In this document: in pieces, positions 12,701 through 24,220 of the stretch | Position numbering within the stretch: the stretch's first letter is position 1 | Layout of the letters: each line of letters opens with the position of its first letter | DNA from: Litomosoides sigmodontis | Lineage: Eukaryota > Nematoda > Chromadorea > Rhabditida > Onchocercidae | Direction: 5' to 3' | Assembly (NCBI GenBank): GCA_963070105.1 | Contig: OY718807.1 | Location: forward strand, 310,001-374,000 | DNA length: 64,000 bases | Position numbers and translations under genes: made by a program | The notes under the pieces: generated by a model | Database searches by the model: none | Told to the model about the DNA's origin: nothing | What the model saw: only the letters and a program-made list of their open reading frames with translations

Positions 12701-15700
12701 AACCGGGAATGATTTGTAGATAGTAGTAAATGAATGATTGAAAAATTAATACAAATTTAGCGCAGAAATTATGGAGTGTCTGAAGCTCTTCGCTCACCCA
12801 CCCACAGTTACTCCACCACTTTTAGATAATGGTATGTTTTTTTTGAAAAGCAGATTTTTGCAACTCTTTAGCATTTTTTAGCTAATTTTTTTCCGAAATT
12901 TCAAGACACTCACACATAATTTTAACTTTTTTCTAAATACTAAACTTTATGTGTTACAATTCTAAAGTTCCAGCCTTCTTATCTTTCAGCTTCTAATGAT
13001 TGTTGTAGTATGAATGAATTTCAGTTTTATCTGATTTTATACAAGAAAGAGCATTAAAGGAACGAGATCAAATGGAACCAAAACAAAGGAAACGATTAGT
13101 CAATGTAATGAGCTTTGATGGCGGTGGAATAAGAGGCTTAATACTTTTACAGGTGTTTGTCGAAGCAGTTATTTTTATTTTCTTAGGCTGTGCTGGTTTT
13201 GCTATCTATTAGCATTTGAACTACCACTGAGTGAGTGGAAAAAATTATCCAGTGTTAAGTATGTTGTTCTTAATTTCATTTAATTCATGTGCTCTCTGTT
13301 CTAGAACACTGAAAAAGCTTTTTTATTTCTTTTAACTACTTTCACAGCGAATGATTGAGCATAGCAAACAAATATAGTGGTCGGCAAAGAAGCTATTAAT
13401 TATGTTCATAGTAATTGGGCATTCATTCCTTTTCCAGTCTTCCATTATACACGGTGGTAAAATTACTCAATTTCAGACGTTAATGCATATTGAGAAGTTA
13501 TTGGGTCATTCTATTATGGAGCACTTTCAGTGGTTATGCGGAACTAGTGCAGGAGCAATCATCGCATTGGGATTAGCCAAAGGTTTATTAATTTTATATT
13601 CACAACTTCTGATGGTTATATCGGCATGTTTTTTTTCCACAAATTCTAGAAACATATAAATTTTCCAAATATATTGACATTATCTTTCACTCTTCCTTTC
13701 CCTCCCTGCAGGCTATTCGTTGAAGCATTGTCAAAATCTTTGTCTGCGCATGAAGGATGAACTGTTTACTGGTCGACGACCATATTCAGAAAAAGCGTTC
13801 GAGCGCTTGCTACGCGAAACCTTTGGCGAGAAAACAACGATGGCAGAATTAGGGTCTAAAAAGTGTGTTCAAGCTTCATATTATTATAAAATCATTTTTG
13901 AGAATTCACTGTTTTGATTTTCAGTTCCTCTCAAATTTTGAAGTTTTTCTGCTACATGAGAAGCATTTGTAACAAACTAGTTTTTACCGTCGATTATGGC
14001 CGTGGGATTTCAGAAGTAGTATATCCATCCTGAAAATTACTAAGTTCTGCCCATAGTAACACATTCGAGGAATGGTAGCTTGGATACATGGTTGAGAGGT
14101 GAATAAATGTAACTTGCCTATTGTCAATTTAATAGCAATTTATGAGACTTCATCATAGTACCTTTATGATGCCTCGATGTTTTGGAGGCAGCATTGTAGA
14201 CTGGAATTTTATATTTTTATGAAAATAATTAAACACAGATTTCTATAATTTTGTTATTAAACGTATCTAGTGATATTTGCACTTCAGGAAATATTTGGTA
14301 ATTGGATTTTCAGAGTAATTGTAACGGCTTCATGTGTGCAAAAAAACCCTCCGCTGTTGAAACTCTTTCGCAGTTATACTTTACCGGTTAGCGAAGCAGA
14401 AAACAAAGCTTTTGGATTTGATGATCCTCGTAAAAGCTTGGTATGGAAGTGTGCGCGATATTCTAGGTGAATTAGCATGTTGATTTGACTTTGACTATTA
14501 ATAGTCCAATATATAGTATTCTACTGTGTATACAGCAAAGACGTTGATTATTTGGACAATAAGAAAAAGTGTGGATTTAGAGGTTGTTAACTGTGTGCTG
14601 TTATATTTTAGCGCTGCCCCAATGTTATTCACACCGAAAGATAATTTTATTGATGGTGGGTTAATGTCTAATAATCCAACGCTTGATCTCTTGTCAGACA
14701 TACATACTTATAACGCTGCATGCATTAGAGCGGTAAGTTGTTTATTGAATTTTTTTAATTTCAGGAGATACCATGACATTTACTAATAGGCCGTTTCATA
14801 ACTTACTTGGCTGTAACTAAAAGCAAAGCAAAGAATATCTCCCATGCAAAATTGTAGATCTTTATTTCGGATAATTATCTAAAATTCGGTAACTAGGGAT
14901 CACTCCTTTACGAACCACTTAAAAAAGGATTAAGTTACTTCTTATTAAGACGAATTCTTTTCATATTTCAGATAAAGTTTTCAGAAAAAAGAAGTCGTAC
15001 GCGTTGGATGTATCACGTCACTGGGGACTGGTCAAGGGCCTTCTGAAGAATTAAGAGGAATGAGATGGAATTTTGGTATACCTGGAGGCCTTATCGAAGG
15101 CGTGTCGATGTTTCAAGATTTGATAACCTTGAAACATGTTGTAGAGCAAGTTGGTTTACTCACGTGTCGTTTCACTTTTAGCAACTTCACAACAATTAAG
15201 GAAGTTTCTTGCATTGTGTGACGCAGATCTTATGAGACGGAATTCTTTTACATCTCCACTGTTTCCTTTCAAGTGGAGGTGTTCAGATCACTAAATCGCA
15301 TTTATGCATCTTGTTCTTATTACTTGTTTTTATGAATCTTATTATCACTTGTTTAAACTTCTGGATAACTCAAGTTCACTGAAATTTTGAAATCCATTCT
15401 CAGTCTTGCCTAGGACTAATCCGAACAACATGAGAAATATTTTCGAATCTATTCCATATGTCCTTTAAGCATTCTGAGCCAATAATATTGAACCTTTATT
15501 TCGTTGATGAAATCCAGGATTCCCAGTGTTTGCTCCAAATGTTTATAAATTCTTAAAGCTTCAAATTTTTATAGCATTTAGTTGTATAGCAATTATAAGA
15601 CGTAGTAGATATTAATTGGAAGAGGGAAAAACTCATTGGAGTAGAGATACATTCTTTGAAGTGCGGTCATTATCCGAAACTATCCTACAATGGTTAATTC

Positions 15701-16318
15701 GTCAATTTTCTGTATATATAACTAACACTAGACTTTATGTTACAGATTATAGCATCAAATGGACCATGCGTGACACGTGCACGTTCTTGGGCTCATGATA
15801 AATCCATTCCATTTTTTCGCTTTTCGCCTTCTCTTTCTTCACACGTGCAACCCGATGAAAGCAATAATAAAGTAATCATAGGTTTCCTATGGGACACGGA
15901 GGTACGTAACATTTGTATATTTGTTAGAACTCATTAGTAGTTGTTATGGATTCTCTTCCGAACACTATAGAGATCATTTCAACATAAAACAGCAATAAAG
16001 CAGTTACTTCGATTTTACGCCTTAAGGTAATGCATTGGCATTTAAAAATCTCCTAATACCCAGTTTGTCTTTTCTTATGACGTTTTCAAACATTACTATA
16101 TACATCAGTATTCGAATATTGCCCTTTCAAAATAATCTGGACTTCCCAAATGAGATTTAGTAGCACCTCACATTATGCTTAATGGAATAATCCTCGACAT
16201 AAGCACAACGCATTAACGTTTACTTGATCTTAACAGTCAGTATTTTTAGAAATATCTGCTCACCGATGGAAAACACGACGTGGAAACTTTAGTGAAATAT
16301 CTCAAATCACTAAAATGA
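9746..16318 (+). CDS. PLA2G6: Calcium-independent phospholipase A2 (iPLA2-beta type)
   Basis: Group VI phospholipase A2, which hydrolyses glycerophospholipids to free fatty acid and lysophospholipid. Seventeen exons join in phase: 9746-9859, 9969-10179, 10392-10536, 10967-11141, 11266-11468, 11630-11723, 11963-12154, 12391-12488, 12761-12831, 13025-13152, 13477-13582, 13712-13862, 14314-14466, 14612-14732, 14985-15149, 15746-15901, 16250-16318. The protein is 783 residues (human 806). Domains: an N-terminal region matching the iPLA2-beta leader, ankyrin repeats from about residue 160 to 435 ([31 protein letters not shown]), then the patatin domain. The oxyanion loop is FDGGGIRG (from about 465). 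The nucleophile is Ser501 in GTSAG and the catalytic Asp is Asp628 in IDGG, so the dyad is intact. Exon 3 needs the weak acceptor CTTTAAG at 10391; the better-looking TCCAG 15 bases upstream brings in a TAA. Confidence 0.95.
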
Positions 16319-16589
16319 ATACGTGTAAAGGTCGTAACACACAAGTTCTATATTTTCGCAAACATATGCTTAGCGCATCTTCTCTCAACATAATTGCTTG
16401 TTTTTAAATTAATGAGAAAGTAGTTCAAAGTTGTTACTAGCAGAAGTTATTGTTTTGTTCATTAGAAAAAATGCACTTTCTCTTAGTACTAACATAATCA
16501 CTAATATGGTAAATTGTAGATTCTCTGGAAGATTTAAACAGCTTGTCAGTTTGTTACTTAAACAAATCCCTGCAATGAATTGGCACTAC

Positions 16590-16595
16590 AATAAA
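16590..16595 (+). other. Possible polyadenylation signal for PLA2G6
   Basis: AATAAA 272 bases after the PLA2G6 stop codon. Another AATAAA lies near 16735. Confidence 0.35.
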
Positions 16596-16599
16596 CTAT

Positions 16600-18324
16600 A
16601 AACATAATGAAAATTGGCAACCACACTGCAAGACAAATAGGACTGATTTTCAACAGTTGTAATATTAACAAACCGACATATATCACATAATTTGCTGCAA
16701 AGACATATTGTTTCGATTCATGCTGTCATCAAACAAATAAATGAGGAGATGTCATGGATTAACTGCTACAATTATTTACTTCATCGGTGGTTGATCTCAT
16801 ATGTTACGACCAGACCGAACTGAGATGAATATCTTGCGATCTTTGCCAAGCCCGAATATAATTGATTTCCTCTTTATTGAAGGAGTTTTACTGGGACAAC
16901 TTTTTTCTGCACTTTCGCGGCGTATTTCCAAATTACGAATAATCAGATTTACTTTTTTAAAATTTCCTATGGTATTGAGTTGGAAACACATGCAGAAATG
17001 AGTTATTATTTTGCGAGATAAATCGAAAAACATTAAACCTAAAGACGTCAAGCACTCTCGCTCGAGTGACAAAAATGAAACAAATCCGCTACGGTTTAGT
17101 AGCAAGACATCTTGAGTTCAGGTGTTTCTTAATACTATAGCAATGATAAACTAAGGAAAAACGAACAGTGCGAAAATCGGTTAGCAAATGAAGGATACAC
17201 TTATGAATGTACGCAGTGTAGACACAAATAGAAATCACAGACTTCTTACATATCTTTCGAACAGGATGAGAATAAATTCCGCGCAACATCTGGAGTTAGC
17301 TGATTCGGAAAACAAAGCAGTGGGATAACAAAATTTACTGCCCAATAATGACCAAATATCATTCTCAATCTGGAAAGAGAAGTATTTTACAACAACAAAG
17401 CCGTTCGTCTTCAAATTCCTCCGAAATCTCATTCCAAACTCAAACGTTCTTTTCAGAATTCAAGTTCAGACACCTAATTTTTCCTCATCACACGATTTGA
17501 ACACTAAATTTTTTCTACGTAATATAATGCCAAACGCAGTGCAACGGAAGTCGTCCTGGTACTTCGAAATGCTCTAAAAATAACGGAAAGTATTCGACAC
17601 CGTTCACATCTGTTGTATTTCGTGCAGAAGATTGAATTATCCTGTTAAGGTTTAAAAGCTAATCAAAGGATACGGCAAACGTTAAGTGAGGAAATGGCAA
17701 ACAGTACGACGAAGTCTTATCACAGTGTTGGTACAATCTTTGAAGTAAATTGCTCTAAACGATCAATCCGTTCATACTTTTATTTTCACTGTGGAACTTG
17801 ATGAAAGCAATAGCATATGATTTTTTTGAGACGCAGAGATATGAGCACGACCTGTATATTTATCAGAACTAGTAATGAGTTTCACCATCATCATATACCA
17901 CCTAATCAATTCCGAGGTTGGATTAGGTCAGAAAGTCAAAAAGGCAGAAACAGACTGAACGGTACGTAAGGTAAAACGATAAGAGAAACTGATTTTGCTA
18001 ATTTTATACCTTTCTGAATAAGTTTCACCATCACCATGTAATTCAGTCTTTCTGCTTAATGTGTGATAATCATACATCGTATAACCATTTAATATATAAA
18101 ACATCTAAAATTATTCAAAGTTGTTAACATCAATTAAGTTCTTCCATAAACAAAATTTTAGGAGTCGATTTTAGTTAGCTGAGGAAAAAATAAAACTTGG
18201 CCCATTTAAAATAACTGACATAATATTCAAAAAACCCCTAGGTCCACTAAGCAACATGTAAGAAAACATGTACGTATATGGAAGATGAGCTGAGTAAAAA
18301 CAAAGTGAAACGACGATACTGCAG
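16600..18324. other. Convergent intergenic region
   Basis: Lies between the 3' ends of PLA2G6 (plus) and the DHHC gene (minus). A minus-strand stretch at 17105-16797 is open for about 100 codons with a basic, Ser/Lys-rich end. It could be a distal C-terminal exon of the DHHC gene but shows no diagnostic motif. Confidence 0.4.
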
Positions 18325-19328
18325 TCAAAAAACCGATCTGTGAACCAAAAAATATCTCACCTGTGAACCAAAAAATATAACAGCAACAACGGAGGTGGCT
18401 GTGCATACACTAAATAGAATGCAAATAACTGTATTGGTGAATATTTCATATGAAATAATCCATCGAATGACAGCAACTGGTGCTAGAAGCTTTAACCAAC
18501 CAAATGGGTAAATATTAGATTCCATATATCGTAGCAAATACATCAAAATGTAGAAGGATCCTACGGCAGCACCAATGCTTGCCCATAAGACAAATACGAT
18601 GAAAAAGCGCTGAAATAATTTGCGTTTAGTGATATTACCCTTACATACATCCAAAATTTCTTCTCCATTGGCTAACCTGATTAGCAATTCCAACACAAGC
18701 ACCAGTCACGAAACAATGATGATCTTTCCTCAGAACACACATTTTACACAATCTACAGTGATGACTCCTCAGTGGTGATATTCGATTACACTCTAAGCAA
18801 TACTTGCCAACACCTTTCGTGGTTGTCAAAACTGCAACACGTTGGAGCCAGCATTGTGGATCATTACGCCTAAAAAATTGCATTCATAAAACCCAACCAT
18901 ATTAATGGATGAATCTAAAAAATCAGCTTTAATTTTATACACTTGGTTTGTAAAGTAATTCTGTGGAGATAATTTAAGCATCACATTTAATTCTACACAT
19001 GAAAATCCCTTTACTGAATCATTTATCACATAGGAATTCTGTGCGTAACAGCCACACAATTCTATCGTAACTGCGATCAATATCGATGCGCAAACTCGAT
19101 TAATTCAAAATTAGACCTGCTATAGATGATGAACAGAAGAAAATTGACGAGCAATTCCAAAATGATAACGATACCGAAGCCATTCGCTCGAGCACACTGG
19201 TCAGGCCGATAGGTTGCTGGACATGTGTGGAACAGTATCAGGAAATATATGCCAAAGATTAATAGCAGCGTACACACAACACCACCAGCATTGGCCCACT
19301 CGTACGCTCCCCACCTCTTTAGACCCAT
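18325..19328 (-). CDS. DHHC-type palmitoyltransferase
   Basis: Protein S-acyltransferase of the zinc-finger DHHC family, a membrane enzyme that transfers palmitate to protein cysteines. Exons on the minus strand: 19328-19117, 18869-18677, 18609-18325, about 229 residues. Two hydrophobic segments come first (about 15-35 and 48-66), then the cysteine-rich domain YCLECN...RSHHCRLCKMCVLRKDHHC with the catalytic DHHC at 120-123, followed by CVGIANQ and at least two more membrane segments. The domain resembles ZDHHC24 most among those I recall, but subfamily is uncertain. The 3' end is unclear. Exon 3 either reads through to the stop at 18325 or is spliced at CAG/GTGAG (18361) to an exon I could not identify. 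A short tandem duplication sits exactly at that point. Confidence 0.9.
18338..18378 (-). repeat. Short tandem duplication at the DHHC gene's last exon
   Basis: Two exact 18-base copies (18338-18355 and 18361-18378) with a 23-base period. On the coding strand each reads ATATTTTTTGGTTCACAG, and GTGAG sits between them. Confidence 0.85.
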
Positions 19329-20325
19329 GTTGTCATAAAAATTCGATTTCTTAAGAACCTGTAATGACCGATTTATATATCACTACTTCGAAAAGAAATG
19401 AGTTGAAACGTCGCTCTAAAACCAGAAAAATCATGACTTAAGCTAAAAGAGCAGAGATAAAGCACTGCATTCTCCTCAAGACAAGCAGCACGACCATCAT
19501 TTACGTAATTGAAGCAGGGTATGTTACCTTGGAAGAATTACATTCTCGGTTCTCCTATCACGACTCTCACGCTTCTTTTCCTATATTCCAGTTGTGAACT
19601 GAAAAAAGTGATGGTTTTATCGAGGAAAACTCTAAATTTAGCTAACAGAAACCAAACGTTTCCCTCAGTTCTCAACGGTTTTCATCCCTTCAAAATTAGA
19701 AATCTAAAAAATCAGCTTTCAAAATCAGAAAGCTCGAATTATACTTTAACTTTCAGAATCCTGGCTGCTTCGATCTAAAATTGCCACAGATCAAAAATGC
19801 TTTAATTTTTCACTCCTAATCGCCTCTATTTAATTCCTTCCTCTTCAATAAAGATGTACTAACTTCCTTTGTGTAGAAATACTCAATGTACGAAATGTAC
19901 GATGCGCTGAGAGTGAACAATTACACGTCAAAATAGTGGCAGGCACCGTCATGTACCATAACTGAAAACACAAGCCTCATCGGATAATGCATGCTTTAAA
20001 ACGACGAATGATGCAATCTCATCATCGGGATCATTTCTGAGTTTAATTTAGCCTTTCACTCCTATTACTTTCCTATTCCCACAAATGAAGAATACATTTG
20101 AAGGTTACTTCAACTAATACAAACGCTTAACATTGTTTCCAATAAAGCATTGCTTTCAGGTAAAATTCAGACCATCTTCAAATGCAACCACCGCTCACAG
20201 AGTGAGAGTCGATAACATATTCAATAAAACGTGAAAACCCGTATTCCTGACCGGCTAAATAATTCAAGGCACCCACCCACCGTCACACGATTACATCGAT
20301 CTCCTCTTCTTACACAACAGCACTG
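19329..20325. other. Upstream region of the DHHC gene
   Basis: About 1 kb with no supported exon. A plus-strand stretch at 19509-19778 is open for 89 codons but has no motif and no neighbouring exon. Confidence 0.4.
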
Positions 20326-21138
20326 TCAAGGATCCCAGAACCGATAAATCAAAAAAATCAAGTAAAGCCAAGTGTCAGTTCTCCCAATAAGTTCGTCAAT
20401 TGTTAACCACAAGCTAGCGTACAGTGATATTCCCAATGGACCACATTCTAAACGCGTCAAATACTCTTGATATTACTGTACATTGCATATATTACAGTGG
20501 TATATAGAAACACACTCGATTAGAGTACTTCATTAAAAGAAAAATGATTATTTTCAATTGAATAGGAAACAAAATAGTAACAAACACAAAACACATAAAG
20601 CACCTGCTGCATGGTTGTCATAATATACATAGCGTCATCTCCAATCAGAACAAAAATTAAAACGAAGGAAAAAAAAGGAACAAACATTTTCCATTTTTTC
20701 CCGTTTGGAAACAACACTATAATACAAAATAATTCCAAAAATAAGGGACAATTGAGCATGATATACAAAAATATAATGATCAAAATTACAAATGCACTTA
20801 TCGTCATTTCATGTCGTCATTGTTAGCTGACTGTATCTTCATCCAATATAAAAAATACAATAATCCCACGTGATATCAAGCGACGCCGGAGCTCTTCGGT
20901 ATGATTCGTTTTTCACAGTGATAAACAGTGAGAACAAAACAATGGTAATTTGGGCAAGGATAGCATGAAAGAACATTCCTGGTGGAGGAGTGATGGTGTT
21001 GTCGGTAACAAAGACTGAATGATAAGGATCAAATAAGCAATTAAGGAAGCAGAGTGAGATGAATAAAATTATACAATATAAGGATAAAAACAATTTTTTC
21101 CTTTTCGAGATAAGCGTAATATTTTCCACCTCTATCAT
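20326..21138 (-). CDS. Putative small multi-pass membrane protein, unrecognised
   Basis: Three minus-strand segments join in phase to a 176-residue protein: 21138-20859, 20716-20604, 20463-20326. The ATG at 21138 is followed by a basic SKRKK and a first hydrophobic segment, then a loop with DNTITPPPG, a second segment (FFHAILAQITIVLFSLF), a charged loop ending LFPNGKKWK, a third segment and a C-terminal part with TIDELIGRTD before more hydrophobic residues. The first two junctions use GTATTT donor/TTATAG acceptor and GTGCTT donor; the last acceptor (AAGAG) is weak. I do not recognise the family. The support is the in-phase joining and the alternation of membrane segments and polar loops. AT-rich DNA can mimic hydrophobic segments, so this is tentative. 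Confidence 0.4.
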
Positions 21139-21634
21139 ATATATCTTTTTTGTGTACAGATAAGCTCTATCAACGGCCAAATTAACTGCTAAATTAAAAA
21201 GACACTTTGGCAATACTATAGATTTCTTTCCGAAAATACTGCATTGAAAAATACTAATAATCAGAAATACATCACATTTGCACAATTTTTAATGATCACA
21301 TAGCCTCAAAGTTTCAATCTATATTTAGAGCAGTCATTGGTGAACGACACCAGCTTAATTAGCATAAATTATTCTATGATTTTCTAGTGTTTTACAATAC
21401 TGGAAGAACACGGGAATACTCAAATTGTCAGATAATGAGTAAGATGTGATGTTAATACAGGTTCACAAAAGATTGTGCATGACAAGAATATTTGGAAGTC
21501 CTACGATCTACTGAAACAATAAATATGACATCTTTTTAACCTAAAAATATATTTCTTTAATCTAGAAAAGCTCTACTTCTCTTTTCTCATATAATGCCAA
21601 CCAGTTTCAACTTGTTACATGCAGGATTTAATTA

Positions 21635-22971
21635 TTAAGGTTTACTGAAATAACGTATGAGCATTTCAGTAATTTTGGCCGACGTTCTTCCTGCGACGCG
21701 CAAGGGTGAATCGCCACAATTTGATATTGCTGCAGCATCAATACCTGAAAAAATCATTTTATTAAATTGAAATTAACATATCGTCCATTTAAATGACGAT
21801 CAAATAGAATTGCATGATGAGAACTGAGTGACTTAATTAGATTCGATTTCCTGCAGTGCTCTTTGACAGAGAGCTCCAACATAACTCTTCATCTGAGTTA
21901 TATCTTAATGTCACAGTAAGTGTACACACTTGCTTTCTGAATATCTTCTGCTTGTTTTCCTTATAGGCTTAAGGTGTACATTGTAACATTATCACGGTAT
22001 TCTAATTGCCAAAACTCAATAAGTCCTTGCAATATTCTACAACGATAAGCAGCTGATGCGCAAGAGCTTCAATTAATTGCTTCCCTTCAATTAATTGAAT
22101 TGTTTCACCACGGACTAACAATATTTTACCAATGTAGTCCTTTAATATGAACACATTTTCCTTCCCCACTTATGAGTAAAAGACACAATGTACAATAATT
22201 CAGAGATTAAGGATGTGTAGTGAAAGCTTTTCGTCTCAAATATTAAGTAAAAATTCCAAAATCAATTCATACATTATAAAAAAATAAAACCTGGTGCTTC
22301 GAGAAGATAGCGAACTGTCGTAATGACACGATCCTCTGGCTGACATGACGAGATCGCAAGATGTAATGGCGTAAGATTGCCGTGCGACCGACTGTTAACA
22401 TCAACGCCATGACGAAGCAGCAACGCCACAACTTCGCACATTGACCATGTTGCTGCGCAATGTAATACAGTCCAACCATCATTTGTAATCCATTCTGGAT
22501 TGGCTCCAATTGATAGTAAGTACTCGACAATATCGGTATGTCCACTGTATGCAGCTCGATGCAGTGCCGTATACCCATCCGCATCACGAGCCTGTTAAAA
22601 AAATGCGCTCAAAATTCTCATCGAAACACGATAAAAGTTAACATTTTTACAATGAGAATGATATTTATTTGTATGCATCATTTCTTTATCGGCGGAGATG
22701 AATGCATTTTTTTACACTACCATAGCAAAATTCAAACCGACAGCAGTGACGGATTATTGTTGATCAAATTTTTGAGCGATTCCAAATTACCATCCTCAGC
22801 TGCCGTCAACACTTGCTCCTTCGGGTCATTCATATCCTTCGCAAAAATGCCGTCATCGTTATCATCATCCCAACCAGATGAGAGTTTCGGGTCCGATTTA
22901 TTATCGTGTACTCTAGTCAATACGTTTGACTGACTTGCAAACTTCAAATATAACTCGAATTTTTGTCTCAT
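21635..22971 (-). CDS. ANKRD49: Ankyrin repeat domain protein 49
   Basis: Orthologue of ANKRD49, a small ankyrin protein, mainly nuclear in mammals and of poorly known function. Minus-strand exons 22971-22738, 22591-22291, 21744-21635 join in phase (0, then 1) to 214 residues (human 239). The N-terminal part is acidic (SSGWDDDNDDGIF), matching the acidic stretch before the repeats in vertebrates. Four ankyrin units follow: LTAAEDGNLESLKNLI, GYTALHRAAYSGHTDIVEYL, GWTVLHCAATWS and NLTPLHLAISS, with a short C-terminal repeat ending RYFSKP. The YTALHRAAYSGH block is nearly the human sequence. An extra upstream exon may exist (23344-23243), but I could not join it in frame. Confidence 0.9.
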
Positions 22972-23242
22972 TGCATCGGATAAAAATATAGCAGCACAAA
23001 CTTTGCAGTAAAAGTCAAACCCTTAATTTCTGCTGAATTTCCATCTCATGTCAGCATACATCACTCTAATACCGACTATGCATATCGCAGGAGACAAATT
23101 AATGTCGAGACCTACCTTTTTATCTTGGAAAATAAAATTCTGAAATTATACAGTCGGAAGAAAAGTTGACCAAACCAGAAAAAGTAAGTGTGATGAAGAC
23201 AAAAAGTTCAAAACTGAAACAAGTTTTTGAAAGGAGACATAC

Positions 23243-23344
23243 GTTAATAATAGACGAGTTTATATCCTCCATTTCTGTGATGTCATTACTGTCATCAGCA
23301 CCTGTCAAACTCTGACGATGTGTTGGTGAAGTAGTGGTCGACAT
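23243..23344 (-). CDS. Possible upstream first exon near ANKRD49
   Basis: A minus-strand ATG opens 34 codons rich in Ser/Thr/Asp and ending EDINSSIIN, then a consensus-like GTATGT donor in phase 0. It lies 270 bases upstream of the ANKRD49 start. No phase-0 acceptor leads into ANKRD49. An internal CAG/GTGCTG donor in phase 1 could join an acceptor just upstream of the ANKRD49 ATG. It may be an alternative N-terminus, the first exon of another gene, or chance. Confidence 0.3.
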
Positions 23345-23965
23345 GGGAGATCTTGGTCGATGACTCTCATAACCAGTAGTGACTCATTTTCCGAATCGAC
23401 TATTGTACCACCACTTTGCTTTTTCAATTTGCTTCTGTTAGGCCCAGCTCATCACAAAACCACAATTATCTTTATCAACTCGAAAGTACGCATCCCGGCA
23501 TCACCTCTCCAGGAATTTATTTTTCACGGGTATCCGATGTGAAAAGTGTCCGGACCTTTGCATAAAGACAATGTCGTAATGGACGGAGTTGATCATTTCA
23601 GATTCCAGTTTTTAATCACTAGTCTGATCCATCGCATGGGAGAGAATAAGTGGCAAGTGATTTCGCACAACAGTTGAATATCCATCAGCTGTTCAGCATT
23701 AATCGCAAATATGTCTTAATCAAAATGAAATATTTGTCCATACATAGAGCTTTCATTTATAGTTTTACAGTATTCGTCGGAAGATGACACCGTCACTAAT
23801 TTTTATTCATAGAGACGTGTTCTTTTAGAGCCTGACAAGTAATCTTTTTTTCCAAAAGAAAACTGTAATTAATGTCGGTAACACTTATTATTTACATTTC
23901 ATTATAATATTCACAACAATTTATTATTTCCATGGTTACAAGTTTGGAGCTTTTAGTCAAGTGTA

Positions 23966-24056
23966 AATCATTCCCTACTCTACCAGTTGAAATCATTAAT
24001 CAAGTGTAATGATTACACTTGACTAATGATTTCAACTGGTAGAGTAGGGAATGATT
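23966..24056. repeat. Near-perfect inverted repeat, 44-base arms
   Basis: The left arm 23966-24009 and right arm 24013-24056 are reverse complements with one mismatch, separated by the 3 bases TGA. The 13 bases just left of the left arm (23954-23966, TAGTCAAGTGTAA) pair perfectly with 24013-24025, so a second hairpin register exists. It is not coding. It could be a short palindromic (foldback) element or a product of template switching during replication. Confidence 0.9.
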
Positions 24057-24130
24057 ATCTTGAAAATTCTCGTATAGACTTAGTTTCCGTGTGCGCTTTA
24101 CTTTCGAAGAAGTACACATATGCCTTATTC

Positions 24131-24133
<3 letters not shown>

Positions 24134-24218
<85 letters not shown>
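24134..24218. repeat. (TA)n microsatellite
   Basis: 85 bases of pure TA dinucleotide repeat, starting 78 bases after the inverted repeat. Confidence 0.95.

Positions 24219-24220
<2 letters not shown>

Noticed and set aside
16797..17105. 102-codon minus-strand frame as a C-terminal exon of the DHHC gene
   Set aside because: It is on the right strand and downstream, but it has no diagnostic residues and no traceable junction, so it is not annotated as coding.
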